A stretch of 64,000 nt of DNA from SURF-28 sp034521465 (GTDB taxonomy: Bacteria > Bacteroidota > Ignavibacteria > Ignavibacteriales > Melioribacteraceae), in contig JAXHMN010000010.1 in the NCBI GenBank assembly GCA_034521465.1, forward strand, positions 310,001 to 374,000. Reading direction: 5' to 3'. The stretch's first letter is position 1; every line of letters begins with the position of its first letter. Below, piece by piece: positions 39,443 through 49,993 of the stretch. A program made the position numbers and the translations under genes. The notes under the pieces were generated by a model, which saw nothing but the letters and a program-made list of their open reading frames with translations, did no database searches and was not told the DNA's origin.

Positions 39443-40996
39443 TTATAATCCTCTCTGTGGTGTTTCTTTGAAACCGAACCCGGTTGAACCTTTTGTATCG
39501 CCTGCAAAATCCACCATTTCAATCGCTTGTTCTCTATGCGCAGGCGGAATGTTGAAACGGTCATCAAATTTTGCAAGAGAAGTTAAACGATAAATATCAT
39601 CGGCAATTTCGGAAGTAAGCTTCACTTCGTTCAAAGTGTTGTTTGTTAAATCGGCATCAACATCGCCGACAGTTACGTGTCTTCTATGAACCCTAACGGC
39701 AAGCTGCTTTTTGAGTACTTCAATTAATTTTTCTTCGCTTCCTGTTCCGAACAAATTAGCCATATATTTAACGGGGAAACGAGCCTGTTCAACTGTCTGC
39801 ATAATTGTTTTTGAAGTTGTATCGTACCGGTGATTTTTATCCCAAAACTTTGCAATCGGATCAAGCTTTACCGCTTGTCCACTGTCATCGGTTGTGCTGA
39901 GCGAAGCCATAACCGGCAGCATCGGCGGAACGTAAAACAACATCGGCAGTGTTCGGTATTCGGCGTGAAGCGGAAGAGCCAATCCCCATTCTTTTACAAA
40001 TTTGTAAACCGGTGAAGTCTGAGCCGCTTTAATTGTCGAATCTGCAACACCGTTTTTCTTTGCTTCTTCGATAACATTTTTATCGAACGGATCTAAAATT
40101 AAATCAAGCTGTGCATCAATCAATAACGATTCCGGTACCGCTGCAGCTTCTTCAATTTTATCGGCATCATAAAGCAAAACCCCGAGGTAACGAATTCTTC
40201 CAACGCAGGAATGCATACATGCCGGAGCGTGCCCGGCTTCCAAACGTGGATAACATAAAATACATTTTTCCGATTTGCCGGTGTTCCAGTTGTAATATGA
40301 TTTTTTATACGGACAGGCAGTAACACACATTCTCCAAGCGCGGCAGACTTTTTGATTAATTAATACAACTCCGTCTTCGCCCCGTTTATAAATTGCACCG
40401 GATGGACAAGAAGCAACGCATGCAGGGTTCAAACAATGGTTACAAATTCGCGGCAGATAAAACATCGCCATCTTTTCCAATTGGAACATTGCTTCTTGTT
40501 CTGCTTTACTAAGATTTTTAAGATTCGGATCTTGACGCGCGTATTCGGGTGTGCCGCTTAAATCATCATCCCAATTCGGTCCGCCTTTAATATCAATCGG
40601 CTTACCGGTTACTAGTGAAACCGGTCTTGCCGTCGGTTGATCATCGCCCGCGGGTGATTCAATCAAATCGAGATATTTGTAAGTCCACGGTTCGTAATAA
40701 TCATCAAGTACCGGCAGATAAGGATTATGAAAAATGTTAAGCAGTCCTTTGTATTTGCCAGAACCTTTCAAGGAAATTTTAGTTTGACCGTTTTTCTTCC
40801 AGCCGCCTTTGTAAATATCTTGGTCTTCCCATTTAGTGGGATAACCGGTTCCGGGTTTTGTCTCTACATTATTCCACCACATATATTCGGCACCCTTCCG
40901 GTCTGTCCAAATATTTTTACAAGCAATTGAACAAGTGTGGCACCCGATACATTTATCGAGATGAAATACCATTGCTATTTGTGATCGTACGTCCAT
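39443..40996 (-). CDS. narH: respiratory nitrate reductase beta subunit
   Basis: Iron-sulfur subunit carrying electrons from NarI to NarG; 517 residues, intact. Cysteine groups: CIGCHTCSIACKN near residue 16, CNHCLNPACVASCPSGAIYKRGEDG, VCRAWRMCVTACPYKKSYYNWNTGKSEKCILCYPRLEAGHAPACMHSC. The second group contains the tryptophan (CRAWRMC) that replaces a cysteine in the 3Fe-4S cluster of NarH. The C-terminal half is the usual NarH extension. It is the longest undamaged gene of the operon. Confidence 0.97.
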   Translation of the reverse strand: MDVRSQIAMVFHLDKCIGCHTCSIACKNIWTDRKGAEYMWWNNVETKPGTGYPTKWEDQDIYKGGWKKNGQTKISLKGSGKYKGLLNIFHNPYLPVLDDYYEPWTYKYLDLIESPAGDDQPTARPVSLVTGKPIDIKGGPNWDDDLSGTPEYARQDPNLKNLSKAEQEAMFQLEKMAMFYLPRICNHCLNPACVASCPSGAIYKRGEDGVVLINQKVCRAWRMCVTACPYKKSYYNWNTGKSEKCILCYPRLEAGHAPACMHSCVGRIRYLGVLLYDADKIEEAAAVPESLLIDAQLDLILDPFDKNVIEEAKKNGVADSTIKAAQTSPVYKFVKEWGLALPLHAEYRTLPMLFYVPPMLPVMASLSTTDDSGQAVKLDPIAKFWDKNHRYDTTSKTIMQTVEQARFPVKYMANLFGTGSEEKLIEVLKKQLAVRVHRRHVTVGDVDADLTNNTLNEVKLTSEIADDIYRLTSLAKFDDRFNIPPAHREQAIEMVDFAGDTKGSTGFGFKETPQRGL

Positions 40997-41084
40997 AGTT
41001 TATTTCACTTTTTATGAAAATTATTTATTGTTTTGCTATTAACACATAACTTACAGGATAATTGCCTTCGAATTTAGAGTCAAT

Positions 41085-41284
41085 TCGTAAGGTTCATAAG
41101 TCTTTATTGCCCGTGGCTTCAGCCACGGGATATCAGAATTTCAAATATCACAGGGCTTTAGCCCCATCAGATGATAAGAATGGGGCTAAAGCCCAGAGTG
41201 TTGTCAGCATTTGACCCCGACTTAAAAGTCGGGGCAATAAAGCTAGTTCTGCAACATACACTAAAGTCACGGGCAATAAATCCA
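41085..41284. repeat. cluster of three hairpin repeats between narG and narH
   Basis: Perfect inverted repeats: CCCGTGGC/GCCACGGG (41110-41129), GGGCTTTAGCCCC/GGGGCTAAAGCCC (41153-41194) and CCCCGACTT/AAGTCGGGG (41215-41234). They resemble the small REP-like palindromes spread between genes in many bacteria. They lie inside the operon, so they may stabilise or attenuate the message rather than end it; no T-run follows. Confidence 0.75.
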
Positions 41285-44200
41285 TCAAAACTCCACCTTA
41301 CTCATCTTCTTCACCACAACGTGCGTATCACGGTTTGGTGCAGTCGGTCCCCAGTAATTAAAGTGATAAGAAAACTGTCCGTACCCGCCTGCAAGCAGAT
41401 TCGGTTTTAAGTGTGTACGCGTAATACTGTTGTTTCCGCCGGCTCTTTTGTTTCCTCTTTCCGGCGATTTAGGAATTGTAATTGTTCTTTCAACAGTATG
41501 ATAAACAATGCAAACGCCTTTAGGAATTCTACTGCTTACAACAGCTCGTGTACAGTAAACACCGTGATCGTTATAAACTTCCACCCAATCGTTATCTCGT
41601 ATTCCAAGTTCGTCGGCATCCTCTTCGCTTAGCCAGCAGGGTTCACATCCGCGCGAAAGAGTAAGCATTCTCAGATTATCCATATAGGTTGAATGAATAT
41701 GCCATTTGCCGTGAGGTGTTAAACAGTTGAGCGCTTTCGCATCTTTGTTTTTTAATGTTTCTTTTAAGTCGCCGAATACTTCCGGTCTTGGCGAAGGTTT
41801 ATATGTCGGAAGATGCTCGCCGAATTTTATATACATTTCGTGATCGAGATAGAAATGCTGCCTGCCGGTTAAAGTTCTCCACGGCACTAATCTTTCAATG
41901 TTATAAGTAAACGCGGAGTACGCTCTGCCGTTGTTCATTAATCCTGACCAAACCGGAGAAGTGTTATATCTTCGCGGCTGAGCTTGTAAGTCTTTAAAAT
42001 CCATTCTTACATCTTTACTTCCTTCAGCTAAATCGGATAAAACTAAGCCGGATTTTTCTTCCATAAAATCATAAGCGCGTTTGGTTAACTCGCCGTTGGT
42101 TAATGATGAAAGATGCAAGTACCGCATTAGCTGCCGAAACAGCTTCTTTCAACGACGGATATGCTTTACCGTTAATTTTTTCTTTCGGAAAGTGATTTGA
42201 AGTGAGCATATCATCGTAAAAATCTTCACACTTGATAATGATTGCCGTGAGCGCCGAGTCCCGATTTTTTAATATTATCGCCGAGCGAAATGAATTTGTC
42301 GTAAATCTTTGTGTAATCTCTTTCAACAACAGCAATCTTGTGCATTGTTTTACCGGGAACCGCTTCGCATTCATCCGGTGAACCAATCTTTCATTTCGGG
42401 TTGTGTAATTTCGTCCGCCGAATCGTGTGAAAGAGGCGCGGTGATAATGTCAGTCTGCAGTTCGCTGAAATAAGTTTTTGCAAGCTCGCTTGTTTTCTGT
42501 GCAACGGCTTTAAAAATTTCCCAATCCGATTTCGATTCCCAAACCGGCGCGATTGCAGCCGAGAGCGGATGAATAAATGAATGAAGATCGGTACTATTTA
42601 AATCATCTTTTTCATACCACGAAGCTGCCGGCAAAACTATATCGGAATACAAAGCTGATGAATCCATTCTAAAGTTCAGATCAACAACCAAATCCATCTT
42701 GCCAACGGGAGCTACATCGTGCCATTTCAATTCTTCTGTTTTCTCTTCGTTGTCTTTTGCAATTGTATTGTTATGAGTTCCGAGATAATGCTTGAGTGCA
42801 TATTCGTGTCCCTTCATACTTCCCGAGATTGCATTGCCTCGCCAGATATACCAAACACGCGGGAAGTTTATTTCGTTATCGGGATCTGCAATTGAATATT
42901 CCACCTCCCGGTTTTTTAATTTCTCTAATACAAACTTCTTTATTTCTTCAGGATCTTTTGAACCTGCTTCTTTGCTCAATTCCAAAGTGTTTTTGTTGAA
43001 CTGCGGGTAGAAAGGCATCCATCCCATACGAACAGATTTGAAAATCAAATCAGCCATATGTTTTTTTGTCATCTCGTTGTCGGGACCTGTACTGTATCTT
43101 GAAGTAAGTCCGTCATATCGGTATTGACAGGTATTTATGTAGTGCCAAATCGGAGTTTGCTGAAGTCTTGATGGACCAACCCAATCTTTAGCAAAAGCAA
43201 TTGCGCCCCAAGAGTCCGACGGCGCTAATTTTTCCTGTCCAACATAGTGATTCAAACCACCACCGTTCTTACCTATGCACCCGGTTAACATTAATGCCAT
43301 AATTCCTGCTCGATACATAAGGTTATTATGATACCAATGATTCACACCCGCCCCAATGATAATCATACATTTACCTTCGGTTGCCTCGGCAGTGTTTGCC
43401 CATTCTCTTGCGTAACTAATTACGGTTTTTGAATCGATGCCTGTGAAAATTTCCTGCCAAGCGGGAGTGTATGCTGCATCTTTATCGGAATAATCAGCCG
43501 GGTATTCGCCCTCACAACCCCGGCTGACACCATATTGAGCCATTGTTAAATCGTAAACGGTTGTTACGGCTATCTTCTTTCCGTCTTTTGTTTGAATAAA
43601 TTTTATGGGAACGCCGCGTTGACGTTTTTGATTCAACCCGTATTCAACAAACTCAACTTGTAAAACTTCATCATTGTTTTCTATAAGAGTTAAGAGAGGA
43701 TCAAAGGAAGAATTATCGGTTGAGTTTTCGTACTTCAGGTTCCAACCGCCCTTTTCCTTATCCCATCTGTGTCCCATACTTCCTTTCGGAACAACTAGTT
43801 TGCCGGTCTGCGAATCGATGTTCAAAAATTTCCATTCGCCGTTTGAGATATCTTTATATTCTTCCAATTGATTTGCTCGAACTAATCGATCTGGTTTATA
43901 AGTTCCGTTTTCATTTTTCAATTCAACGAGGTAGGGCGAGTCGGTATATTTTTTAACGTAATCAATGAAGTAAGGAGTTTTCTTTTCGTAGTGGAACTCT
44001 TTAAGAATAACATGAGTAACAGCCATCCAAAAAGCGCCGTCGCTTCCTGCGTGTAAAGGCACCCATTGATCTGCATATTTTGCTACTTGACTAAAGTCAG
44101 GTGAAAAGACAACCGCTTTAGTTCCGTTATGACGAGATTCTGCGAAGAAATGACAGTCGGGAGTGCGTGTCATATTTAAGTTAGCACCCATAACGGCAAC

Positions 44201-44899
44201 CATTTTTGCATTATACCAATCCGCACTTTCGCAAACATCGGTTTGTTCACCCCAAATTTCGGGCGAAGCGTTTGGCAGGTCGCAATACCAATCATAAAAG
44301 CTTAAGATTCACTCCACCGAATAATTGAAGAAACCTGCTGCCTGCCGCGTAACTTAACATCGACATAGCGGGAATCGGTAGAGAATCCGATTACTCTATC
44401 CGGACCATATTTCTTGGCGGTGTAAATATTTGCGGCTGCAATAATTTCGAGAACTTCGTCCCACGAAGTTCTTCTAAATCCCCCTTTACCGCGCGCCGTT
44501 TGATATTCTTTTCTTTTTCTCTTGTCATTTTGAATATTTTCCCAAGCTTTTAACGGATCGCCGGTTTTTTCTTTTTCCTCCCTATAAGCATCAACTAGCG
44601 CTCCTCTTATGAGAGGATATTTAATTCTAAGCGGACTGTACAAATACCACGAAAAAGAGATCCCGCGTTGACAGCCACGCGGTTCATAAGGAGGAAGATT
44701 GCTTTCGAGTAAAGGGTAATCCAATTGCTGCGTTTCCCAAACGACGATTCCGTCTTTAACGTGAATTTGCCAAGAGCATCCGCCGGTGCAGTTTACACCG
44801 TGAGTGCTGCGCACTATTCTATCATGTTGAAAACGGTTCCGGTAAAACTCCTCCCACTTTCTTGTATCGGGAGAAACTGATGTCTTTAATCCAGCTCAT
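41285..44899 (-). CDS. narG: respiratory nitrate reductase alpha subunit, frameshifted
   Basis: Catalytic molybdenum subunit of the membrane-bound nitrate reductase, about 1,200 residues. Start 44899 (MSWIKDIS, WEEFYRNRFQHDRIVRSTHG). The FS0 cluster motif HGVNCTGGCSW is followed by EPRGCQRGISFSWY. Later come YGVSRGCEGEYPADY, IIIGAGVNHWYHNNLMYRAGI and PEVFGDLK; the end is FSYHFNYWGPTAPNRDTHVVVKKM. Frame breaks near 44840, 44300, 42380 and 42120, all with continuous homology. No twin-arginine leader is apparent, so it most likely faces the cytoplasm as in classic Nar. It follows the cytochrome gene by 27 bases. Confidence 0.95.
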
Positions 44900-44926
44900 A
44901 AACTCACTTATATTTTTTATTAAAAA

Positions 44927-45751
44927 TTAACGACCGGTATTTACGCTGTTCTTTTTTACTCTGCGCCAGTTTATCAGGAGCAAGAGGAATGCTAAATTTA
45001 TTCCAAAGATTATTAGTATTAACAGATTTATAAAGTATGCACCTGCCAAGGATTGATTTACTCCTCGGTTATCCGCATCGTATAAGAAAGCCAGCAGGTT
45101 TTTTATTTCATCATCGGTAAGTGGTTTTGCGGTATATGAATTTGTCATTGCCGGGAAAGGTGGATTTCTGAGTATGCCGTCAACTCCGGCGGGACTCAAT
45201 CTCGAAAAAGCTGTAGTTAAATCTTTCGCCAACAGTCCGCCGCTTGTTACATTCGGCACACTTACATTATGACAAGCTATACATGGAACTCCGCCGTTAG
45301 AAAATTGAGTTTTTCCTTCAAATAATTTTTTCCCGTTTTCTACATCAGCATTCGAGACTAATGAAGCGTTGAAAATATCTTTGGGCGCTTTCTTATTTGG
45401 ATCGTTTGGGTCGGGACTATTAATAGAGATATAACTCAATACCGCTTCTACTTCACTTCGATTAAGCGGTTGATCAGGCATAAGAATTTTATTGTAATCT
45501 TCATAAACGGCATTTGCTAGTGAATCGCCGGAGTTAATCAGACTTTGTGAAGATTGAATAAATTGGGTAAGCCATTCGGCGTCTCTTCTTTCTGTAATGC
45601 CAGCTAAATCAGGGCCTATTCTCTGCCCTTCACCGATAGTGTGACATGCAGTGCATTTTTCAAAGAATATTTTTTCACCGGCGGATTGAGCGTTAATATT
45701 ATGTAACAATACAATAATGACTATCACAAGATGAGAAATGATTTTACTCAT
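44927..45751 (-). CDS. membrane-anchored dihaem cytochrome c of the nar operon
   Basis: 274 residues, intact. Signal peptide (ISHLVIVIIVLLHNINAQ), first haem CTACH at residues 33-37 and second CIACH near 157, each in a cytochrome c domain (GEKIFFEKCTACHTIGEGQRIGPDL; GKKLFEGKTQF). A C-terminal helix (FINLLILIIFGINLAFLLLL) with a basic tail anchors it. The position ahead of narG resembles Thermus, where a dihaem NarC serves as the electron conduit. First gene of the operon. Confidence 0.9.
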   Translation of the reverse strand: MSKIISHLVIVIIVLLHNINAQSAGEKIFFEKCTACHTIGEGQRIGPDLAGITERRDAEWLTQFIQSSQSLINSGDSLANAVYEDYNKILMPDQPLNRSEVEAVLSYISINSPDPNDPNKKAPKDIFNASLVSNADVENGKKLFEGKTQFSNGGVPCIACHNVSVPNVTSGGLLAKDLTTAFSRLSPAGVDGILRNPPFPAMTNSYTAKPLTDDEIKNLLAFLYDADNRGVNQSLAGAYFINLLILIIFGINLAFLLLLINWRRVKKNSVNTGR

Positions 45752-45820
45752 ATAAATTTGCCCAAATAATTTATGATCTATTTCTAATTTTAAGCGACAG
45801 TCAGCACATGGAGTATTAAT

Positions 45821-45836
45821 CAGAATTTTTATTCTG
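45821..45836. promoter_or_regulatory. operator-like palindrome upstream of the nar operon
   Basis: CAGAAT-TTTT-ATTCTG, a perfect 6-4-6 inverted repeat 70 bases before the cytochrome start. The same palindrome (CAGAAT-AAAA-ATTCTG) with the same flanks (AATCAG, CTGTTT) lies at 63967-63982. Repeated, symmetrical and outside genes, it is a good candidate site for the Crp/Fnr or Rrf2 protein encoded in this window. Confidence 0.6.
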
Positions 45837-46002
45837 TTTTTAATCTATTGGAAATAGAAATCAGAAGCAAGTATTTTTAAAATTATTCTCGGAAAAAATA
45901 TTCTGATTTTATCAAACTTAGAGTTTTGGAATTACAATTGGTTTTATTTACACGGATTGCTAAATTTGCTCGATGTATGATTAATTTCATTCATTTAATT
46001 CT

Positions 46003-47101
46003 ATGAACGAAGCATATTTGAACAAATATTTGGAGCGAATTCGTCTCCAAGGAAAATTAGCACCTAAATTAAATACGTTATGTTCGCTGCAGAAAAACCA
46101 TCTCTTAAACATTCCGTTTGAAAATTTAGATATTCATCATGGCATTCCGATTAAAATTGACTAAACAATTTTTACAGAAAAATTATAGATAATAAAAGAG
46201 GCGGTTTTTGTTATGAATTAAACGGTCTTTTAACAAGTTTTGAAGCACTAGGGTTTAATACCTATATCGTATGCGCGAGTCTTTAATACTGACGGAAATT
46301 ATGGTAAAGAGTTTGACCATCTTGCAATCTATAGTTTCGTTTGAATGAATTAAACGGTCTCTTTAACGAACTTTTGAAAGCACTAGGGTTTAATACCTAT
46401 GTGTATCTGCGCGAGTCTTTAATACTGACGGAAATTATGGTAAAGAGTTTGACCATCTTGCAATGTAAAATTATAGATAATAAACGAGCGGTTTTGTTAC
46501 GAATTAGACGGTTCTTTAACGAACTTTTGAAACATTGGTTTAATACCTATATAGATCTGCGCGAGTCTTTAAACTAAACGGAAATTATGAAGTAAATGAT
46601 CGATTTAACGAGTAATACTATGCCGTTCAGAAACAAACTTCATCCGGTTGGAAAAGCGAGTATCTTTTCTCTCTTAAACCCAGAAGTCGATTTGGGAATT
46701 TGCTATTTGCACTTCGTCCGTTGAAAATCGATGCCGGTATTGAACAAGAAGACGAAAGGGGAATTTTTAGAATAGACAGATTTAACGAGGAATACTGCCG
46801 TATCAAATTATTACTGTTCGATTCCAGAAGAAAGATTAATCGACTACAAACGAATTCCTCGCTAAAGCCTATGAAATTATCCTAGTTTTCGGTAGATGTG
46901 CAGTTATCATCAAACCTAGCCGAAAGCAGTTTTACCAAGAGAAAACATTGTTAAAATCATCTAACTCTTTCAACCGGACGGATTACTCTAACTGATAATA
47001 GTTTTAAAATTACTACCAACGGCAAAGTTGAAGAAAAGGAGATTGAAAACGACAATCATTTTTACAAGTTGTTAAAAAAGTATTTTGATATTGAGATGTA
47101 G
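46003..47101 (+). pseudogene. arylamine N-acetyltransferase with an internal triplication
   Basis: The start at 46003 reads MNEAYLNKYLERIRLQGKLAPKLNTLCSLQKNHLLNIPFENLDIH, standard NAT. RGGFCYELNGLL holds the catalytic cysteine. The gene then carries three near-identical 120-150 base segments in a row (see 46175-46590) where one should be, and later stops. The end (RTDYSN, then VTLTDNSFKITTNGKVEEKEIEND.HFYKLLKKYFDIEM) is the normal NAT tail. The insertion makes it about 300 bases longer than needed and it cannot give a working enzyme as written. Confidence 0.75.
46175..46590 (+). repeat. three imperfect tandem copies inside the NAT gene
   Basis: Units at about 46175-46328, 46345-46464 and 46467-46590 share GAATTAAACGGTC, CTTTAACGAACTTTTGAA, GGTTTAATACCTAT, CGCGAGTCTTTAA and GGAAATTATG. 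They differ by small indels and substitutions. The copies start and end in the coding region of the same domain. Either a real local amplification or misassembled noisy reads. Confidence 0.8.
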
Positions 47102-47137
47102 CGTATACTCTTTTCGTGTATAAATCCTTAAAAGAAT

Positions 47138-48308
47138 TTATCCGAATTCACTACTATGTTTTTTATCCAAATAATACTTATTGTAAATTTCTTCACATAA
47201 TGATTTTAACTTGCTGAGAGAGGTTCTGATTTTTCTTCTACTAATTTTTCTACTGAAGAAAAACATAAGGAGCATCGGGTAAAATCCTTTTTGAGTGAAG
47301 TTTAATTCCAACTGAAGAAGCGTGCCTAATCCTTTCGGTTTAATTTTGTATGAGAGATAAACATCAAAATTTATAAATCTACTGCTCAGTTTTTCGATAT
47401 ATACCGTTCTCGCACTGTTTATATAAACGGATTGATAATCGATCAGTATAGGTTTAATAAATATATCGCTCATCAAACATTTGTGCGTTCCACCGATTCG
47501 CGGTATTGTTCTTTCGTTAAATTGGATATTCTGCAAGATCGTTATCCAATTCACTTTGAATTTGAAATTGGTAATTATGCCGCGTACAAAGTCGGGAGGA
47601 GTATCGATATAAATTTTGAATTTAATTTTACTGCTGCCCTCTTCAACGGGAGGCGATGGTTCACGAACATCAACTCTTATCCTTTAGTTTACCGATATCA
47701 ATATAATAGTATTTTACAGTTCCAAGATGTTTATAATTCATCTCTCCTTTTTCAATCTTATTCCAATCTATTATTTTGTTCAGCTCACTGTTGTCTTGAG
47801 TCTTCAGATATATATCAGATAGGAGAATGTACTCAGGTTCTTCGATATTATTCTTCAATAATCTATGTGCAAGAATAACATCACTTCCAAAAAGTTTATC
47901 ATGAGTTTTAACAGTAACCGGACTGACTTTACCGTAGTGAACAATAAACTTTAGCGATAAATTAACGGCTGTTTTACAGCACTCGCAATCACAGAGTGTG
48001 TCCACGGAAAACTGCTTTATATAACGATGAAAATTTGTGAATATTAAATTACACTGAGTTATAATTTCTTCTAAAGAGGGTGGCTTCCCGAATTTATAAA
48101 AAAGTACCGCATCTCCCTCCAGTTCGGATACCGATAAATCCAATTGATTCGAATCAAGAATTGTTTCAAGAAGTTCGGCAATAATGTAGCGGCAATGCAT
48201 ATTATCCGAGCTATGCATATACTCCGTAAAACCGCTTATATCCGGTATTAGAATTAATGCGGGTCTTATTGCGGCATTTTCTTCATTATTACTAATTAAC
48301 TGAGGCAT
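47138..48308 (-). CDS. DUF2652 cyclase-like protein with a C-terminal SRPBCC-like domain, one frameshift
   Basis: The start at 48308 reads MPQLISNNEENAAIRPALILIPDISGFTEYMHSSD, the DUF2652 opening related to nucleotide cyclase domains, with SELEGDAVLFYK at the second metal position. The DUF2652 part runs to GTVKYYYIDIGKLKDK. After an indel near 47665 it continues VREPSPPVEEGSSKIKFKIYIDTPPDFVRGIITN and KVNWITILQNIQFNERTIPRIGGTHKCL, a START/SRPBCC-type domain. About 390 residues. A signalling role is a family-based guess; catalytic residues are not all visible. Confidence 0.72.
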
Positions 48309-48319
48309 CTTAGAATATA

Positions 48320-48735
48320 CTATTTTTTTATTGTTCGATCATTCAAAAATCTGATTACAACTACTGAGAGGTCAAGTTTTCCTATTACGTCGTGCGGTAT
48401 ATCTGCTTCCACTGTCACCATTTTACCGGGTTTAAGTTCGATGTTTTTTTCGTTCTTACCAAGTATTAATTCTCCTTCTCCCGCAACACAATAAACCATA
48501 AACGGCATCGTAACCGTATGGCTGCCGAGAGATTTGCCGTCATTTAATGTTAACTGTACAATCTTTCTTCTCGATCCGTTAAACAAAATGTCTTTTTTAA
48601 TTGCATCATCAACATCAAGTTGCTTCGAATAATTCGATAATCGGCATAATCACTTTCCGTAATTACCGGTTTATCGGTTTGAGCTGTTGCTACAGCAGAC
48701 ATAACTAAAATTAGGGCTATAATATATCTGATCAT
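48320..48735 (-). CDS. secreted cupin-domain protein, one frameshift
   Basis: Signal peptide MIRYIIALILVMSAVATAQ, then KPVITESDYADYRIIRSNL and, after a break near 48605, FNGSRRKIVQLTLNDGKSLGSHTVTMPFMVYCVAGEGELILGKNEKNIELKPGKMVTVEADIPHDVIGK. The G-rich turn and PHDV match a cupin barrel; metal ligands are partial. About 137 residues. It starts 21 bases past the outer-membrane protein stop and may belong to the same unit. Confidence 0.75.
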
Positions 48736-48756
48736 TATTCCTCCTATTAAAATTTT

Positions 48757-49992
48757 TTAAAAACTATACTTAATTTTCGTGTATATCATATCGTTCTTAT
48801 CATATCTTCCAAACTGTCCTTCATCTCCGACAAATAAATTAGCGCCCAACATAATTTGAAAGCCGTCAACAAAATCATAAGTTACTTTGGGACGAATGAG
48901 CGCATCTCCATCGTTCAAACCGATGTATGAGAACAATTCCACATTCAGTGTTTCTCTTAAGAAATTCATTGTTGCTAAAAACGTCATTGTGTTTTCAAAT
49001 TCATCGTTAACTATGTAATTATCGTAATCCATAATTGCCTGCTGAATAAATTGACTGCTCAATTTCAAATCACCGATCTGAATAATCAACACCCGAGTAA
49101 ATAATGGAGATAATCTTTTTCAACAACACCTTCACTTAAAACCGGATTCATTGATTGAAAATTTTTACCTGTATAGTATGCACCTTCACCTCTTAAAACT
49201 ATTGGGCCGAGAGTTGTACTGAAGCTTCCGCCTAATGTTGTTAAACGATGATGTTCCGGCTTAAGCACAACGGAATCAATTACACCGGTACTTTGATTAA
49301 TTATTTTTTGTGAATGAAAAGTCGGGTCGTCGTCCCAGGAATACGCTGCCATTAATTCAAAATCGATTGCGGAAGAAAGCAAGCGAATACTTTAGCAAAT
49401 ATTTCACTGTTGCTAGTTTATCTTTCACGTCGGTATTCGCATAATCGATACTATAAGGCAAAGGATAATCCGGCTGCAGACTCCAAATAGAATTTTGATC
49501 CGGCATCTGTGTCGGCGTAAATACCGGAATCCATACCAACTCAAAAGTGTTGTTGCCGAGGTAATAATCGAATTTCAGAGCTGTAACGCCGACACGTATT
49601 TCATTAAAATCGGGGAGCAAGAATTCGCGCAAATCTTTAGGCGAAACAATATCTGTAATAAATACACCGTCCGCTTTTCCCCAAATTATCTGCTGTTTAC
49701 CGATTCGTAAGTCGAATGAATCGAAATACATATCCAAGTAAGCCTGCCTAAATCCCAATTCCAAATCTTTGTCTGAATAATGATAAAGAAACGGGTTTAC
49801 TTTGAAATAGACGTTGTCTTTGCTGTGTTCAAATTTTAGATCGAAAGTGTTTTGTACAATCGAGTATTCATTATCGCCGGTTGTTAATGCGCCGAGATAT
49901 GTTCTGGCATAACCGCTAAGGAATAAATTCTGCGCATTACTAACCGTAAACAATAATAACAGCAAGGGAATAATTAATTTTTTGTCAAACAT
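48757..49992 (-). CDS. outer-membrane barrel protein (DUF1302-like), frameshifted
   Basis: Start 49992: MFDKKLIIPLLLLLFTVSNAQNLFLSGYARTYLGAL, a signal peptide followed by beta strands. FDLRIGKQQIIWGKADGVFITDIVSPKDLREFLLPDFNEIRVGVTALKFDYYLGNNTFELVWIPVFTP is the landmark core seen in DUF1302-type proteins. The end IYTKIKYSF has the terminal phenylalanine. Two frame breaks near 49385 and 49090. About 412 residues. It overlaps the export cluster upstream and probably forms its outer-membrane component. Confidence 0.75.
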
Positions 49993-49993
49993 T

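Noticed and set aside
41411..43956. Several plus-strand frames inside narG
   Set aside because: Antisense shadows of narG with no independent homology or ribosome sites.
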